DNA from: an uncultured Piscirickettsiaceae bacterium
GTDB taxonomy: Bacteria > Pseudomonadota > Gammaproteobacteria > Methylococcales > Cycloclasticaceae
Assembly (NCBI GenBank): GCA_913061075.1
Contig: CAJXSK010000008.1
Span: 1-64,000 of the forward strand
Direction of reading: 5' to 3'
DNA: 64,000 nt
Part shown: in pieces, positions 58,147 to 64,000 of the stretch
How the letters are laid out: each line of letters opens with the position of its first letter
Numbering within the stretch: position 1 is the first letter of the stretch
The notes under the pieces: generated by a model
Databases searched by the model: none
Told to the model about the DNA's origin: nothing
What the model saw: only the letters and a program-made list of their open reading frames with translations
Program-made: the position numbers and the translations under genes

Positions 58147-58629
58147 ATGAAATTTAAACTTCTCATTTCAATCATAGCTTTCGCGCATTTGACCGGATGT
58201 GCTTCTGCAATTGTAGCTGGCGTATGTGCTGCAAATAAAGGTGAGAACGACCTATCTGTTCGCACTTACGAATTCACAGCTGAATTGGCCACGAAAAATG
58301 GCCCACTGTCGAAGTCTGCAACGATGGATTGCAAACCTTCGCATTACTATTGTGGTGGCGGAGATTGGTATCCGGTTTTTCCGAAACGAGAAGAGGCTAT
58401 ATTCGCTGTAGTCATAGATCAGCAAAGAACTCTTAACCTTTCTTATCCTGGCTGTGGCTACTCGGAAGGGATCGTTAGTATCTACAAGGAAATTGATGAC
58501 CTACCAATATCTTACCTTACCTTTGATGAAGACACTTATATTTTGTCATTTGCTGAGATTAGGCTAAGAACATCTCTTGAAACTTATGGCGTAAGAGTGG
58601 ATTCTTACAAAATTAGAGAGCGGAACTAG
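58147..58629 (+). CDS. Cassette 3: lipoprotein, unknown
   Basis: A 160-residue lipoprotein precursor: MKFKLLISIIAFAHLTGCAS with lipobox LTGC. The mature part has Cys-rich, aromatic stretches (MDCKPSHYYCGGGDWYPVF, LSYPGCGYSEG) and several beta-strand-like segments. The ATG is 7 nt from the cassette junction, just after AATCAGG. It is the last unit of the array and ends in GCCTAACAAGGCGCTGAA, a classic attC left half. No family recognised. Confidence 0.75.
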   Translation: MKFKLLISIIAFAHLTGCASAIVAGVCAANKGENDLSVRTYEFTAELATKNGPLSKSATMDCKPSHYYCGGGDWYPVFPKREEAIFAVVIDQQRTLNLSYPGCGYSEGIVSIYKEIDDLPISYLTFDEDTYILSFAEIRLRTSLETYGVRVDSYKIRERN

Positions 58630-58636
58630 AGCAGAT

Positions 58637-58660
58637 GCCTAACAAGGCGCTGAATTTTTT
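58637..58660 (+). repeat. attC left half, truncated
   Basis: GCCTAACAAGGCGCTGAA is a typical R''/L'' half of an attC site of the class with GCCTAAC ends, and GCCTAAC is complementary to the cassette 3 start (GTTAGGA) at six of seven bases. The right half is missing: an interspersed repeat with AGGGTCAGACTCGA begins at 58667. Confidence 0.55.
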
Positions 58661-58666
58661 TCCAAT

Positions 58667-58738
58667 AAGTAGGGTCAGACTCGATTTATTTTATCAGATT
58701 AATGATTATTGCTGCCGTAGAATTAAAGGGGACGCTAT
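58667..58738 (+). repeat. Interspersed repeat, copy 1 (AGGGTCAGACTCGA ... AATTAAAGGGGACGCT)
   Basis: The element opens with AAGTAGGGTCAGACTCGATT and closes with AATTAAAGGGGACGCTAT. Copy 2 at 60533-60588 shares both ends with a shorter middle. Sequences of this kind (GGGGTCAGA/TCTGACCCC) commonly flank REP-associated Y1 transposase (RAYT) genes, so these are probably its non-autonomous repeats. Confidence 0.65.
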
Positions 58739-58802
58739 ATAAAAATCTCGACTTTGGTAGACAGTTTATACTGAATATCACCTCACTTTAGGAGTAGAGA
58801 TC

Positions 58803-58919
58803 ATGAATCAGCAAGCCCAACGGGATATATCGAGAAAGCTAAAAGTTTTAAATCACGCCGAAGAGATAACGAACAATCGGGGACAGACCCCAATTAAACC
58901 CCAATTAAACCCCAATTAA
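58803..58919 (+). pseudogene. Truncated integrase-type transposase start
   Basis: With its own ribosome binding site (TTTAGGAGTAGAGATC), ATG 58803 reads MNQQAQRDISRKLKVLNHAEEIT, the N-terminus of a DDE integrase-type IS transposase with its first helix-turn-helix. After about 25 residues the sequence runs into the GGGGACAGACCCC repeat and stops at 58919. It is the start of a deleted insertion sequence. The exact IS family is not certain. Confidence 0.5.
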
Positions 58920-58922
58920 ACC
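58888..58922. repeat. Tandem repeat, 3 copies of 11 bp
   Basis: CCCCAATTAAA is repeated three times without change, followed by CC. It directly follows the GGGGACAGACCCC palindrome. Confidence 0.85.
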
Positions 58923-59264
58923 AAAAAACTGCTCACTAAAATATATCTTTCTACTATGGCTGTGGGAACCTGTTTTTTAGGCGAGTTCCACAGTAGCTAT
59001 TTTAATGAGTTGTTTTAAAGGTAAAATCAATGGGGTGAGACTCGATTGATTTCTAAAAGGGGCTAATAAGCAATCGGAGAAAGACCCCAATTAACAATTA
59101 AACAGGGTGCTATCCTTTGATTTCAAGAGGTGGCTATTGATTCCGCAAGGGTGGCAATTCTTTTGTGTAGCTAAAATCAGCTATGGTATAATCCCCCCTA
59201 GGTAGTTAGACGACAACTGCAAATATTTTTGACCCAACGAATTGTCCATGTAAGGAAAATAGTA

Positions 59265-60320
59265 ATGACTAGCTTGTTTGATTCAATAAAAATCGGTGCA
59301 CTTAATTTGCCTAACCGACTTGTTATGGCGCCTCTTACCCGTTGCCGCTCTGGCAGTAGCCGTATCCCAAATGATTTAATGGTGGAATACTACGCGCAGC
59401 GAAGTACGGCAGGCTTAATTATAAGCGAAGCCACTGCGGTAACCCCTATGGGTGTTGGTTATGCAGATACGCCGGGTATTTGGTCTGATAAGCAAGTTGA
59501 AGGCTGGAAGAAGGTTACTGATACTGTGCACAAAGCAGGTGGCAGAATAGTGATGCAGCTATGGCATGTGGGTCGAGTGTCTGATCCGGTTTTTCTTGAT
59601 GGTAAACAGCCTATTGCCCCCAGTGCTATTCCACTTAAGGGCCATGTGAGTTTAGTGCGCCCTGAAAAGCCGTATGTAACGCCACGTGCATTGGAACTTG
59701 GTGAAATTAAGGAAGTGATTGAACAATTCCGCAAAGGCGCTAAAAATGCTAAAAAAGCAGGTTTTGATGGTGTGGAAATTCACGGTGCGAATGGCTATTT
59801 GCTTGACCAGTTCCTGCAAGATAGTACCAATCAAAGAGAGGATATTTATGGTGGGAGCATAGAAAACCGTGCCAGATTTATGCTGGAGGTGACAGATGCT
59901 GTTATTTCTGTGTGGGGTGCGGACAGGGTGGGTATGCACTTAGCACCAAAAGGGGATGCTCACGATATGGGTGATTCTGATTTGCTGGGTACATTTACAT
60001 ACGTTGCAACAGAGCTGGGCAAACGCAAAATCGCCTTTATTTGTGCGCGTGAAGCAGGTAATGAGGGATGGTTTGGGCCTAAATTAAAAGCCGCTTTTGG
60101 TGGTGTTTATATTGCTAACCAAAGTTTTACACTGGAACGTGCGGATGCGGTATTAAAAGCAAAAGAGGCCGATGCGGTTGCTTTTGGGCAGCTTTATATT
60201 GCGAACCCAGATTTGCTAAACAGGTTTAAGATCAATGCGCCATTAAACGAACCAGACCCTACTACTTTTTATGCATTTACCAGTAAAGGCTACACGGATT
60301 ACCCGCTTTTTGAAAAATAA
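59265..60320 (+). CDS. Old Yellow Enzyme / N-ethylmaleimide reductase-like alkene reductase
   Basis: FMN ene-reductase of 351 residues. The track starts at 59229; ATG 59265 after TAAGGAAAATAGTA gives the usual N-terminus (SLFDSIKIGALNLPNRLVMAPLTRCRSG). Other motifs: YYAQRSTAGLIISEATAV, QLWHVGRVSDP, the active-site His/Asn pair in EIHGANGYLLDQFLQDSTNQR and YGGSIENRARF. It resembles NemA more than the 4856-5971 homolog, which has HGAH at the same place. Potential role in detoxifying electrophiles. Confidence 0.92.
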   Translation: MTSLFDSIKIGALNLPNRLVMAPLTRCRSGSSRIPNDLMVEYYAQRSTAGLIISEATAVTPMGVGYADTPGIWSDKQVEGWKKVTDTVHKAGGRIVMQLWHVGRVSDPVFLDGKQPIAPSAIPLKGHVSLVRPEKPYVTPRALELGEIKEVIEQFRKGAKNAKKAGFDGVEIHGANGYLLDQFLQDSTNQREDIYGGSIENRARFMLEVTDAVISVWGADRVGMHLAPKGDAHDMGDSDLLGTFTYVATELGKRKIAFICAREAGNEGWFGPKLKAAFGGVYIANQSFTLERADAVLKAKEADAVAFGQLYIANPDLLNRFKINAPLNEPDPTTFYAFTSKGYTDYPLFEK

Positions 60321-60344
60321 TAATAAGTGCTCTAAAATAAGCAT

Positions 60345-60563
60345 ATGGAATTAGTTGATGCTATAAAAAAGTATAAAGTGGTTTATTCGATTGTTGCGAT
60401 TCTCGCAATTGTTATTTTGGAAAGGCTGTACTCCGACCGCTTGGTTGTAAATACTAAAATGGTTAGGGTTGCTGAAAAACTTGTAAGGGTAAAAGCAACA
60501 CCTTCGTTCGATTTTAGTTTCGAATTCAAAGAAAGTAGGGTCAGACTCGACTTAATTCATTAG
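60345..60563 (+). CDS. Small membrane protein whose C-terminus is encoded by the interspersed repeat
   Basis: A 72-residue ORF with one TM (VVYSIVAILAIVILERLY). The last ten residues (ESRVRLDLIH) are encoded by repeat copy 2, so the original 3' end was probably replaced. No clear ribosome binding site. It may be a decayed gene; low confidence. Confidence 0.3.
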   Translation: MELVDAIKKYKVVYSIVAILAIVILERLYSDRLVVNTKMVRVAEKLVRVKATPSFDFSFEFKESRVRLDLIH

Positions 60564-60588
60564 ATTTAGAATTAAAGGGGACGCTACC
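60533..60588 (+). repeat. Interspersed repeat, copy 2
   Basis: AAGTAGGGTCAGACTCGACTT ... ATTAAAGGGGACGCTA, sharing both termini with copy 1 at 58667-58738. Lies over the 3' end of a small ORF. Confidence 0.65.
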
Positions 60589-60744
60589 CTTTGATTTAGG
60601 TGGCTGAAACCTGAAGCTATTGCTGCGTTCAATGATGTGAAGATTTTGTGTAATACGATGGGCTTTTAGGGCGTTACCCTATACCAATCAGAGACTAATC
60701 TTGAGATAATTGCTTTTTACAATAGATAAAATATAGGTTATTGG

Positions 60745-63120
60745 ATGAATAGTCGGGCGCTATTGTTTTTAGCAATAATATTTACACCCGTATCTTTTGC
60801 AGAAACAACGCAAAAAGATGTCCGTTTAGACGATATTAATGTCGTGGCAAGCACACCTTTACATGGTGTTGGTTTGGATAAAGGAAAATTGCCCTACTCA
60901 GTGCAAACAGCAAATGCAGATGATATTAAGCAAACTCAAAGCCTAGATGTGAGTGAGTTTATGTCTAAACACTTGAGCAGTGTGCATATTAATCAAGCGC
61001 AAAATAATCCACTGCAACCTGATGTTCAGTACAGGGGGTTTACTGCCTCGCCATTGTTGGGGAATTCACAAGGGCTTTCTGTCTATATGAATGGGGTGCG
61101 CGTTAATGAACCATTTGGTGATGCGGTGAATTGGGATGTGATTCCGCAGTCGTCCATAGCGGGCATTAATTTAATGGCGGGTTCTAATCCATTGTTTGGT
61201 TTGAATACCTTAGGTGGGGCTTTGTCCATAAAAACAAAAAATGGGTTTACGCATCCAGGGCATTCTATTCAAGCATCGGGAGGTTCTTTTAACCGCAGGG
61301 CAACAGAATTTGAAACGGGTGGAAATAATAAGCAGTTTAGTTATTTTGTTACCGGAAACTGGTTTAAGGAAGATGGCTGGCGAGATGAGTCTGAATCTGA
61401 TGCAAAGCAGCTGTTTAGTAGTTTCGGTTGGCGGTCAGGCGATACTGATATTGAGCTTTCGCTGTCGGCGGCAGATACGGATTTGAACGGTAACGGCTCA
61501 GCACCTCTGGAGCTGCTTCAGCGTGACAGAAAAGACGTGTTTACTTACCCAGACAATACGCAAAATGAACTTCGTATGGCATCGTTATCACTTAGTCACT
61601 GGCTTAATGAGCGCACCTTGTTGTCGAGCAACATTTACTTCCGCCGAAATGATCGAGAAACCTTCAATGGTGATGGTTCGGATTATGGTGTTATTGATGG
61701 GTTCGATGGTGGATTAAACGGTTTAGATGAAGATGGTGACATTGTTATATCGGTAGCAAATTGCGGTGGCGCATGTGTCGTGGGGGATTTGGTTGAGGAA
61801 GGTGAACAAGTAGAGGATCAAAATGGCAATGCTATAAACCTTGGGTTAGATGATGATGAACTCGCGGTTAATAACACCAGCACTACAGAGCAAGATGGGC
61901 TTGGGCTCAGCATGCAACTAACCTTTTTGGGTGATCTTGCCGGCAAAGAGAATCAATTGGTGACAGGGTTTAGTTACGATCAAGCGGATGTGGATTATCA
62001 ATTCCAAACAGAAGTGGCGGAGTTCACCGCTGATCGAGGGACGCTAGGCACTGGTTCAATAGATTCTGATAGCATCGTAGATGCCAATGTGGAAATAAGT
62101 ACGGCCAGCCTGTTCTTTATGGATAATTTTTCAGTTAATGAAAAATTAACGCTGACTGTTGGTGGTCGATACAATTATTCACGTGTAAAAATAACCGGTA
62201 CAACGGGTGATGAGAACGTGGTGCCTGCGGGTGAAAGTGGCACACACACGTTTATTCGCTTTAATCCGTCTGCGGGCCTTACTTATGATCATGCAGAGGG
62301 ACTGTTGAGTTATTTAAGCTACAGTGAATCTTCAAGAGTACCCACGCCTGCAGAATTGACGTGTCACGATCAAACAAACCCTTGTGCATTACCAAACTCA
62401 TTTTTAAGTGATCCGCCACTAGATATGGTGGTGGCTAAAACATGGGAAGCAGGGTTTCGTGGTGTGCAGCAAGATATAAACTGGCATGTTGGTTTATTCC
62501 GGACAGTAAATCATGACGACATATACTTTTTACCGACGGAAGATGGGCCAGGACTAAGCCCGGGTTTTTTCTCTAATATTGGTAAAACGTTACGACAAGG
62601 CATGGAGCTGTCGTTAGATGCAGACTATCAACAATGGGGCTGGTTTTTAAATTACAGTTTAGTTTCAGCAGAATTTAGAAACGGATTTACCGTCAACGCA
62701 GAAAATAATCCTGCCGCTATTGCGGCAGGTGTTGATAATCTTGTAGTGAATGCGGGTGACAAACTGCCAAGTGTTCCTCGTCATTTGCTTAAATGGGGCG
62801 CTGACTGGCGTTTAAATGAAGCCTTATCGCTGGGTTTTGGAGCGGTGTACAACTCAAGTCAGTATTTTAGGGGTGATGAAGCCAATGCGAGTAGCCAAGT
62901 AGGTGGTTATACGGTCTTTAACCTTTATGGCCGTTATCATATTAATAAAGACATAGAGCTATTTGCCCGAATAGATAATGTGTTTGATAGGGAGTATGAA
63001 ACGTTTGGGCTTTATGGTGAGCCAGATGAAGCGCCAGGGTTTTCAGGGTTTAGCGATACACGATTTTATGGAGCAGGTGCACCAAGAGGCGGTTGGATAG
63101 GTGTTAAGTTTAAGATGTAA
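60745..63120 (+). CDS. TonB-dependent outer-membrane receptor
   Basis: A 791-residue receptor unrelated in detail to the two at 12-16 kb. Signal peptide (RALLFLAIIFTPVSFA), candidate TonB box LDDINVVAST, plug domain (SVQTANADDIKQTQSLDVSEFM, DVQYRGFTASPLLGNSQGLSVYMNGVRVNEPFGDAVNWDVIP, GSNPLFGLNTLGGALSIKTK) and barrel ending GGWIGVKFKM. An acidic insert around residues 315-385 (DGFDGGLNGLDEDGDIV, LGLDDDELAV, with a CGGAC pair) looks like a calcium-binding extracellular loop. Ligand unknown. Confidence 0.92.
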   Translation: MNSRALLFLAIIFTPVSFAETTQKDVRLDDINVVASTPLHGVGLDKGKLPYSVQTANADDIKQTQSLDVSEFMSKHLSSVHINQAQNNPLQPDVQYRGFTASPLLGNSQGLSVYMNGVRVNEPFGDAVNWDVIPQSSIAGINLMAGSNPLFGLNTLGGALSIKTKNGFTHPGHSIQASGGSFNRRATEFETGGNNKQFSYFVTGNWFKEDGWRDESESDAKQLFSSFGWRSGDTDIELSLSAADTDLNGNGSAPLELLQRDRKDVFTYPDNTQNELRMASLSLSHWLNERTLLSSNIYFRRNDRETFNGDGSDYGVIDGFDGGLNGLDEDGDIVISVANCGGACVVGDLVEEGEQVEDQNGNAINLGLDDDELAVNNTSTTEQDGLGLSMQLTFLGDLAGKENQLVTGFSYDQADVDYQFQTEVAEFTADRGTLGTGSIDSDSIVDANVEISTASLFFMDNFSVNEKLTLTVGGRYNYSRVKITGTTGDENVVPAGESGTHTFIRFNPSAGLTYDHAEGLLSYLSYSESSRVPTPAELTCHDQTNPCALPNSFLSDPPLDMVVAKTWEAGFRGVQQDINWHVGLFRTVNHDDIYFLPTEDGPGLSPGFFSNIGKTLRQGMELSLDADYQQWGWFLNYSLVSAEFRNGFTVNAENNPAAIAAGVDNLVVNAGDKLPSVPRHLLKWGADWRLNEALSLGFGAVYNSSQYFRGDEANASSQVGGYTVFNLYGRYHINKDIELFARIDNVFDREYETFGLYGEPDEAPGFSGFSDTRFYGAGAPRGGWIGVKFKM

Positions 63121-63222
63121 ATTCAATGGCTAATCTTTTCGCCTTGAGACTAATGAACTCTTGATTGTTCTTTAATATTCGTTTTAAATACAATCACAAA
63201 TTTACACTACAAGGATGGTAAC

Positions 63223-63495
63223 GTGGATATTGTTTCAATGACATTAGGGGTTTATTTAAACTTTTCAAACGGCAAGCAAATTGACGCCAAGGCTGATTAT
63301 ATTCAAGTAGCAAAAGCGGAGGTTGTTGAAACTGATGCGGAGAAGTTTGAACGCTTGGCTGATGAATGTAACTTGCAAACGTCCATCGCAATGATGGCGC
63401 GTAGAGATGACCCCATGCTTGAGTATGAAAAAGCTTGTGGCGAATACAAAAAATTTCGTGACGAATACAGGGCTAAGAATAAAGATAAGGCGTAG
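63223..63495 (+). CDS. Small soluble protein, unknown
   Basis: A 90-residue protein from GTG 63223, which follows AAGGATGG by 4 nt; ATG 63238 is an alternative. The second half is charged and helical (DAEKFERLADEC, LEYEKACGEYKKFRDEYRAKNKDK), perhaps a coiled coil. No signal peptide and no family recognised. Lies between the TonB receptor and an acyltransferase gene. Confidence 0.5.
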   Translation: MDIVSMTLGVYLNFSNGKQIDAKADYIQVAKAEVVETDAEKFERLADECNLQTSIAMMARRDDPMLEYEKACGEYKKFRDEYRAKNKDKA

Positions 63496-63565
63496 TGGCG
63501 TTAGCTAGTTTTTATAAGGTTTTTTAATTTATTAAGAAAGCTTTATAAAAAATTGTTTTAAAATG

Positions 63566-64000
63566 TTATTTCCATTTTTTTATCGAGTTTGCGTAGTATT
63601 CGTATAGTTCAATTTCTGCTGGATTAATTCGATATAGGTTTTGTTTTTCTTCGAGTATGCCACGGCCCAACATGGCGGTGAGTGCAGAGCTGAGTACGTT
63701 CTCTAGGGTATTTTTTGAAATATCTATAGGCGCCCCAAGCTTTTTTAATTCAACGATTCGTTTAGAACATTGCACTTTTAGTTCGAACTCGCTTTGCCAT
63801 GTATCAGCATTTTGTAACAATACTTCGCTCATTAATGCAGAGGGAACAATGGGCACAACATTTGATATATTGTCCATTATGGAAGTGGCTAACTGATCAA
63901 CTTGTGTAAACCGCGCATCTGTTTCTAACGAGCTAAAATCAACATCGTTTTTGTTGCAATATGCTTTAGCGGATACGGGTTCACCAAAGTTTACATTGGC
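63566..64000 (-). CDS. Glycerolipid acyltransferase (PlsB/GPAT-like), C-terminal part, runs off the window
   Basis: The track ORF starts at an internal Met (63877), but the frame is open to the window edge, giving 144 visible residues starting ANVNFGEPVS. NFGEP is the fourth conserved block of glycerophosphate acyltransferases. The rest (NVVPIVPSALMSEVLL, SALTAMLGRGILEEKQNLYRINPAEIELYEYYANSIKKW) fits the helical C-terminus of a large PlsB-type or related acyltransferase. Catalytic HX4D lies outside the window. Partial at the 5' end. Confidence 0.65.
   Translation of the reverse strand, partial: ANVNFGEPVSAKAYCNKNDVDFSSLETDARFTQVDQLATSIMDNISNVVPIVPSALMSEVLLQNADTWQSEFELKVQCSKRIVELKKLGAPIDISKNTLENVLSSALTAMLGRGILEEKQNLYRINPAEIELYEYYANSIKKWK

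Larger units (their letters stand above)
56855..58643 (+). mobile_element. Integron gene-cassette array without integrase (CALIN-like)
   Basis: Three single-gene units are separated by near-identical attC-like sites. Unit 1 starts at GTTATAC (56855) and its trailing attC opens with GTATAAC (57486). Unit 2 starts at GTTATAT (57544) and its attC opens with ATATAAC (58078). Unit 3 starts at GTTAGGA (58134) and ends with GCCTAAC (58637). Each pair is complementary (7/7, 7/7 and 6/7), as expected when attC is reformed in a circular cassette. All genes point the same way and start within 25 nt of the junction. No integron integrase gene or attI is visible in the window. Confidence 0.72.
58630..59264. 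other. Repeat-rich scar region with no intact gene
   Basis: This 635-bp gap contains, in order: the attC left half, repeat copy 1, a transposase start fragment, a 3 x 11-bp tandem repeat with GGGGACAGACCCC, and a degenerate third copy of the repeat (GGGGTGAGACTCGATTG ... CCTTTGATTT, about 59031-59125). The final part before the Old Yellow Enzyme gene shows nothing clear beyond a GTTAGAC heptamer at about 59204. Confidence 0.6.

Noticed and set aside
59195-59220. GTTAGAC heptamer as another cassette boundary before the Old Yellow Enzyme gene
   Set aside because: It fits GTTRRRY, but no L'/L'' arms surround it and no matching R'' follows that gene.
1-64000. CRISPR array, prophage or secretion system
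   Set aside because: No regularly spaced direct repeats with spacers, phage structural genes or secretion-system clusters were seen.

Overview
The window is a 64 kb stretch of an AT-rich gammaproteobacterial chromosome. Single-copy housekeeping genes and their order are typical of marine gammaproteobacteria: nagZ-hpt-MTIP, mfd next to csiV, lolC-lolD-DUF2062-comEC-exbB-exbD-lpxK-ycaR-kdsB-LMW-PTP, ypjD next to ffh, rpsP-rimM-trmD-rplS, xerD-dsbC, mutS, pncC-recA-recX-alaS-lysC-csrA-tRNA-Ser. A Cycloclasticus or Methylophaga-like relative is my best guess. That is inference from gene order and base composition, not an identification.

Layout. (1) 1-8.0 kb is an accessory oxidoreductase region: an SDR, a DUF711 protein, a small secreted protein, a secreted methyltransferase gene broken at a T run, a secreted metallo-beta-lactamase-fold hydrolase, an Old Yellow Enzyme and a FadH-type dienoyl-CoA reductase. 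(2) 8.2-16.4 kb holds a CZB-domain remnant, a small membrane protein and a minus-strand operon of two paralogous TonB-dependent receptors, a substrate-binding protein and a hybrid histidine kinase with receiver and HPt domains. The operon has no ABC permease or ATPase, so it looks like a sensing system rather than a transporter. (3) 16.5-53.4 kb is core genome: cysteine synthesis, rRNA methylation, peptidoglycan recycling (a signal-less YkuD protein next to nagZ), purine and methylthioadenosine salvage, transcription-coupled repair, lipoprotein sorting, competence, lipid A/KDO synthesis, SRP, ribosome and tRNA maturation, chromosome-dimer resolution, mismatch repair, recombination, AlaRS, aspartokinase, CsrA and two tRNAs. 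One oddity is a ribosomal protein L19 with a C-terminal helix-hairpin-helix extension. (4) 53.4-64 kb is accessory DNA beyond the tRNAs: a split B12-dependent ribonucleotide reductase (nrdJa/nrdJb) behind a likely pair of NrdR boxes, then three small envelope-protein genes arranged as integron cassettes, then a scar region of interspersed repeats and a transposase stub, another Old Yellow Enzyme, a large TonB-dependent receptor, a small unknown protein and the end of a glycerolipid acyltransferase gene.

The most noteworthy structure is at 56.85-58.64 kb. Two nearly identical attC-like sites (57486-57550 and 58078-58140) separate three unknown genes. Each cassette begins with a 7-mer complementary to the 7-mer that opens its own trailing attC (GTTATAC/GTATAAC, GTTATAT/ATATAAC, GTTAGGA/GCCTAAC). 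Both sites have an L''/L' pair with a single extrahelical base (ATATCAAG versus CTTATAT). No integrase is visible, so this looks like a CALIN (cluster of attC sites lacking an integrase) or a fragment of a sedentary chromosomal integron. All three cassette genes encode small predicted envelope proteins that I do not recognise.
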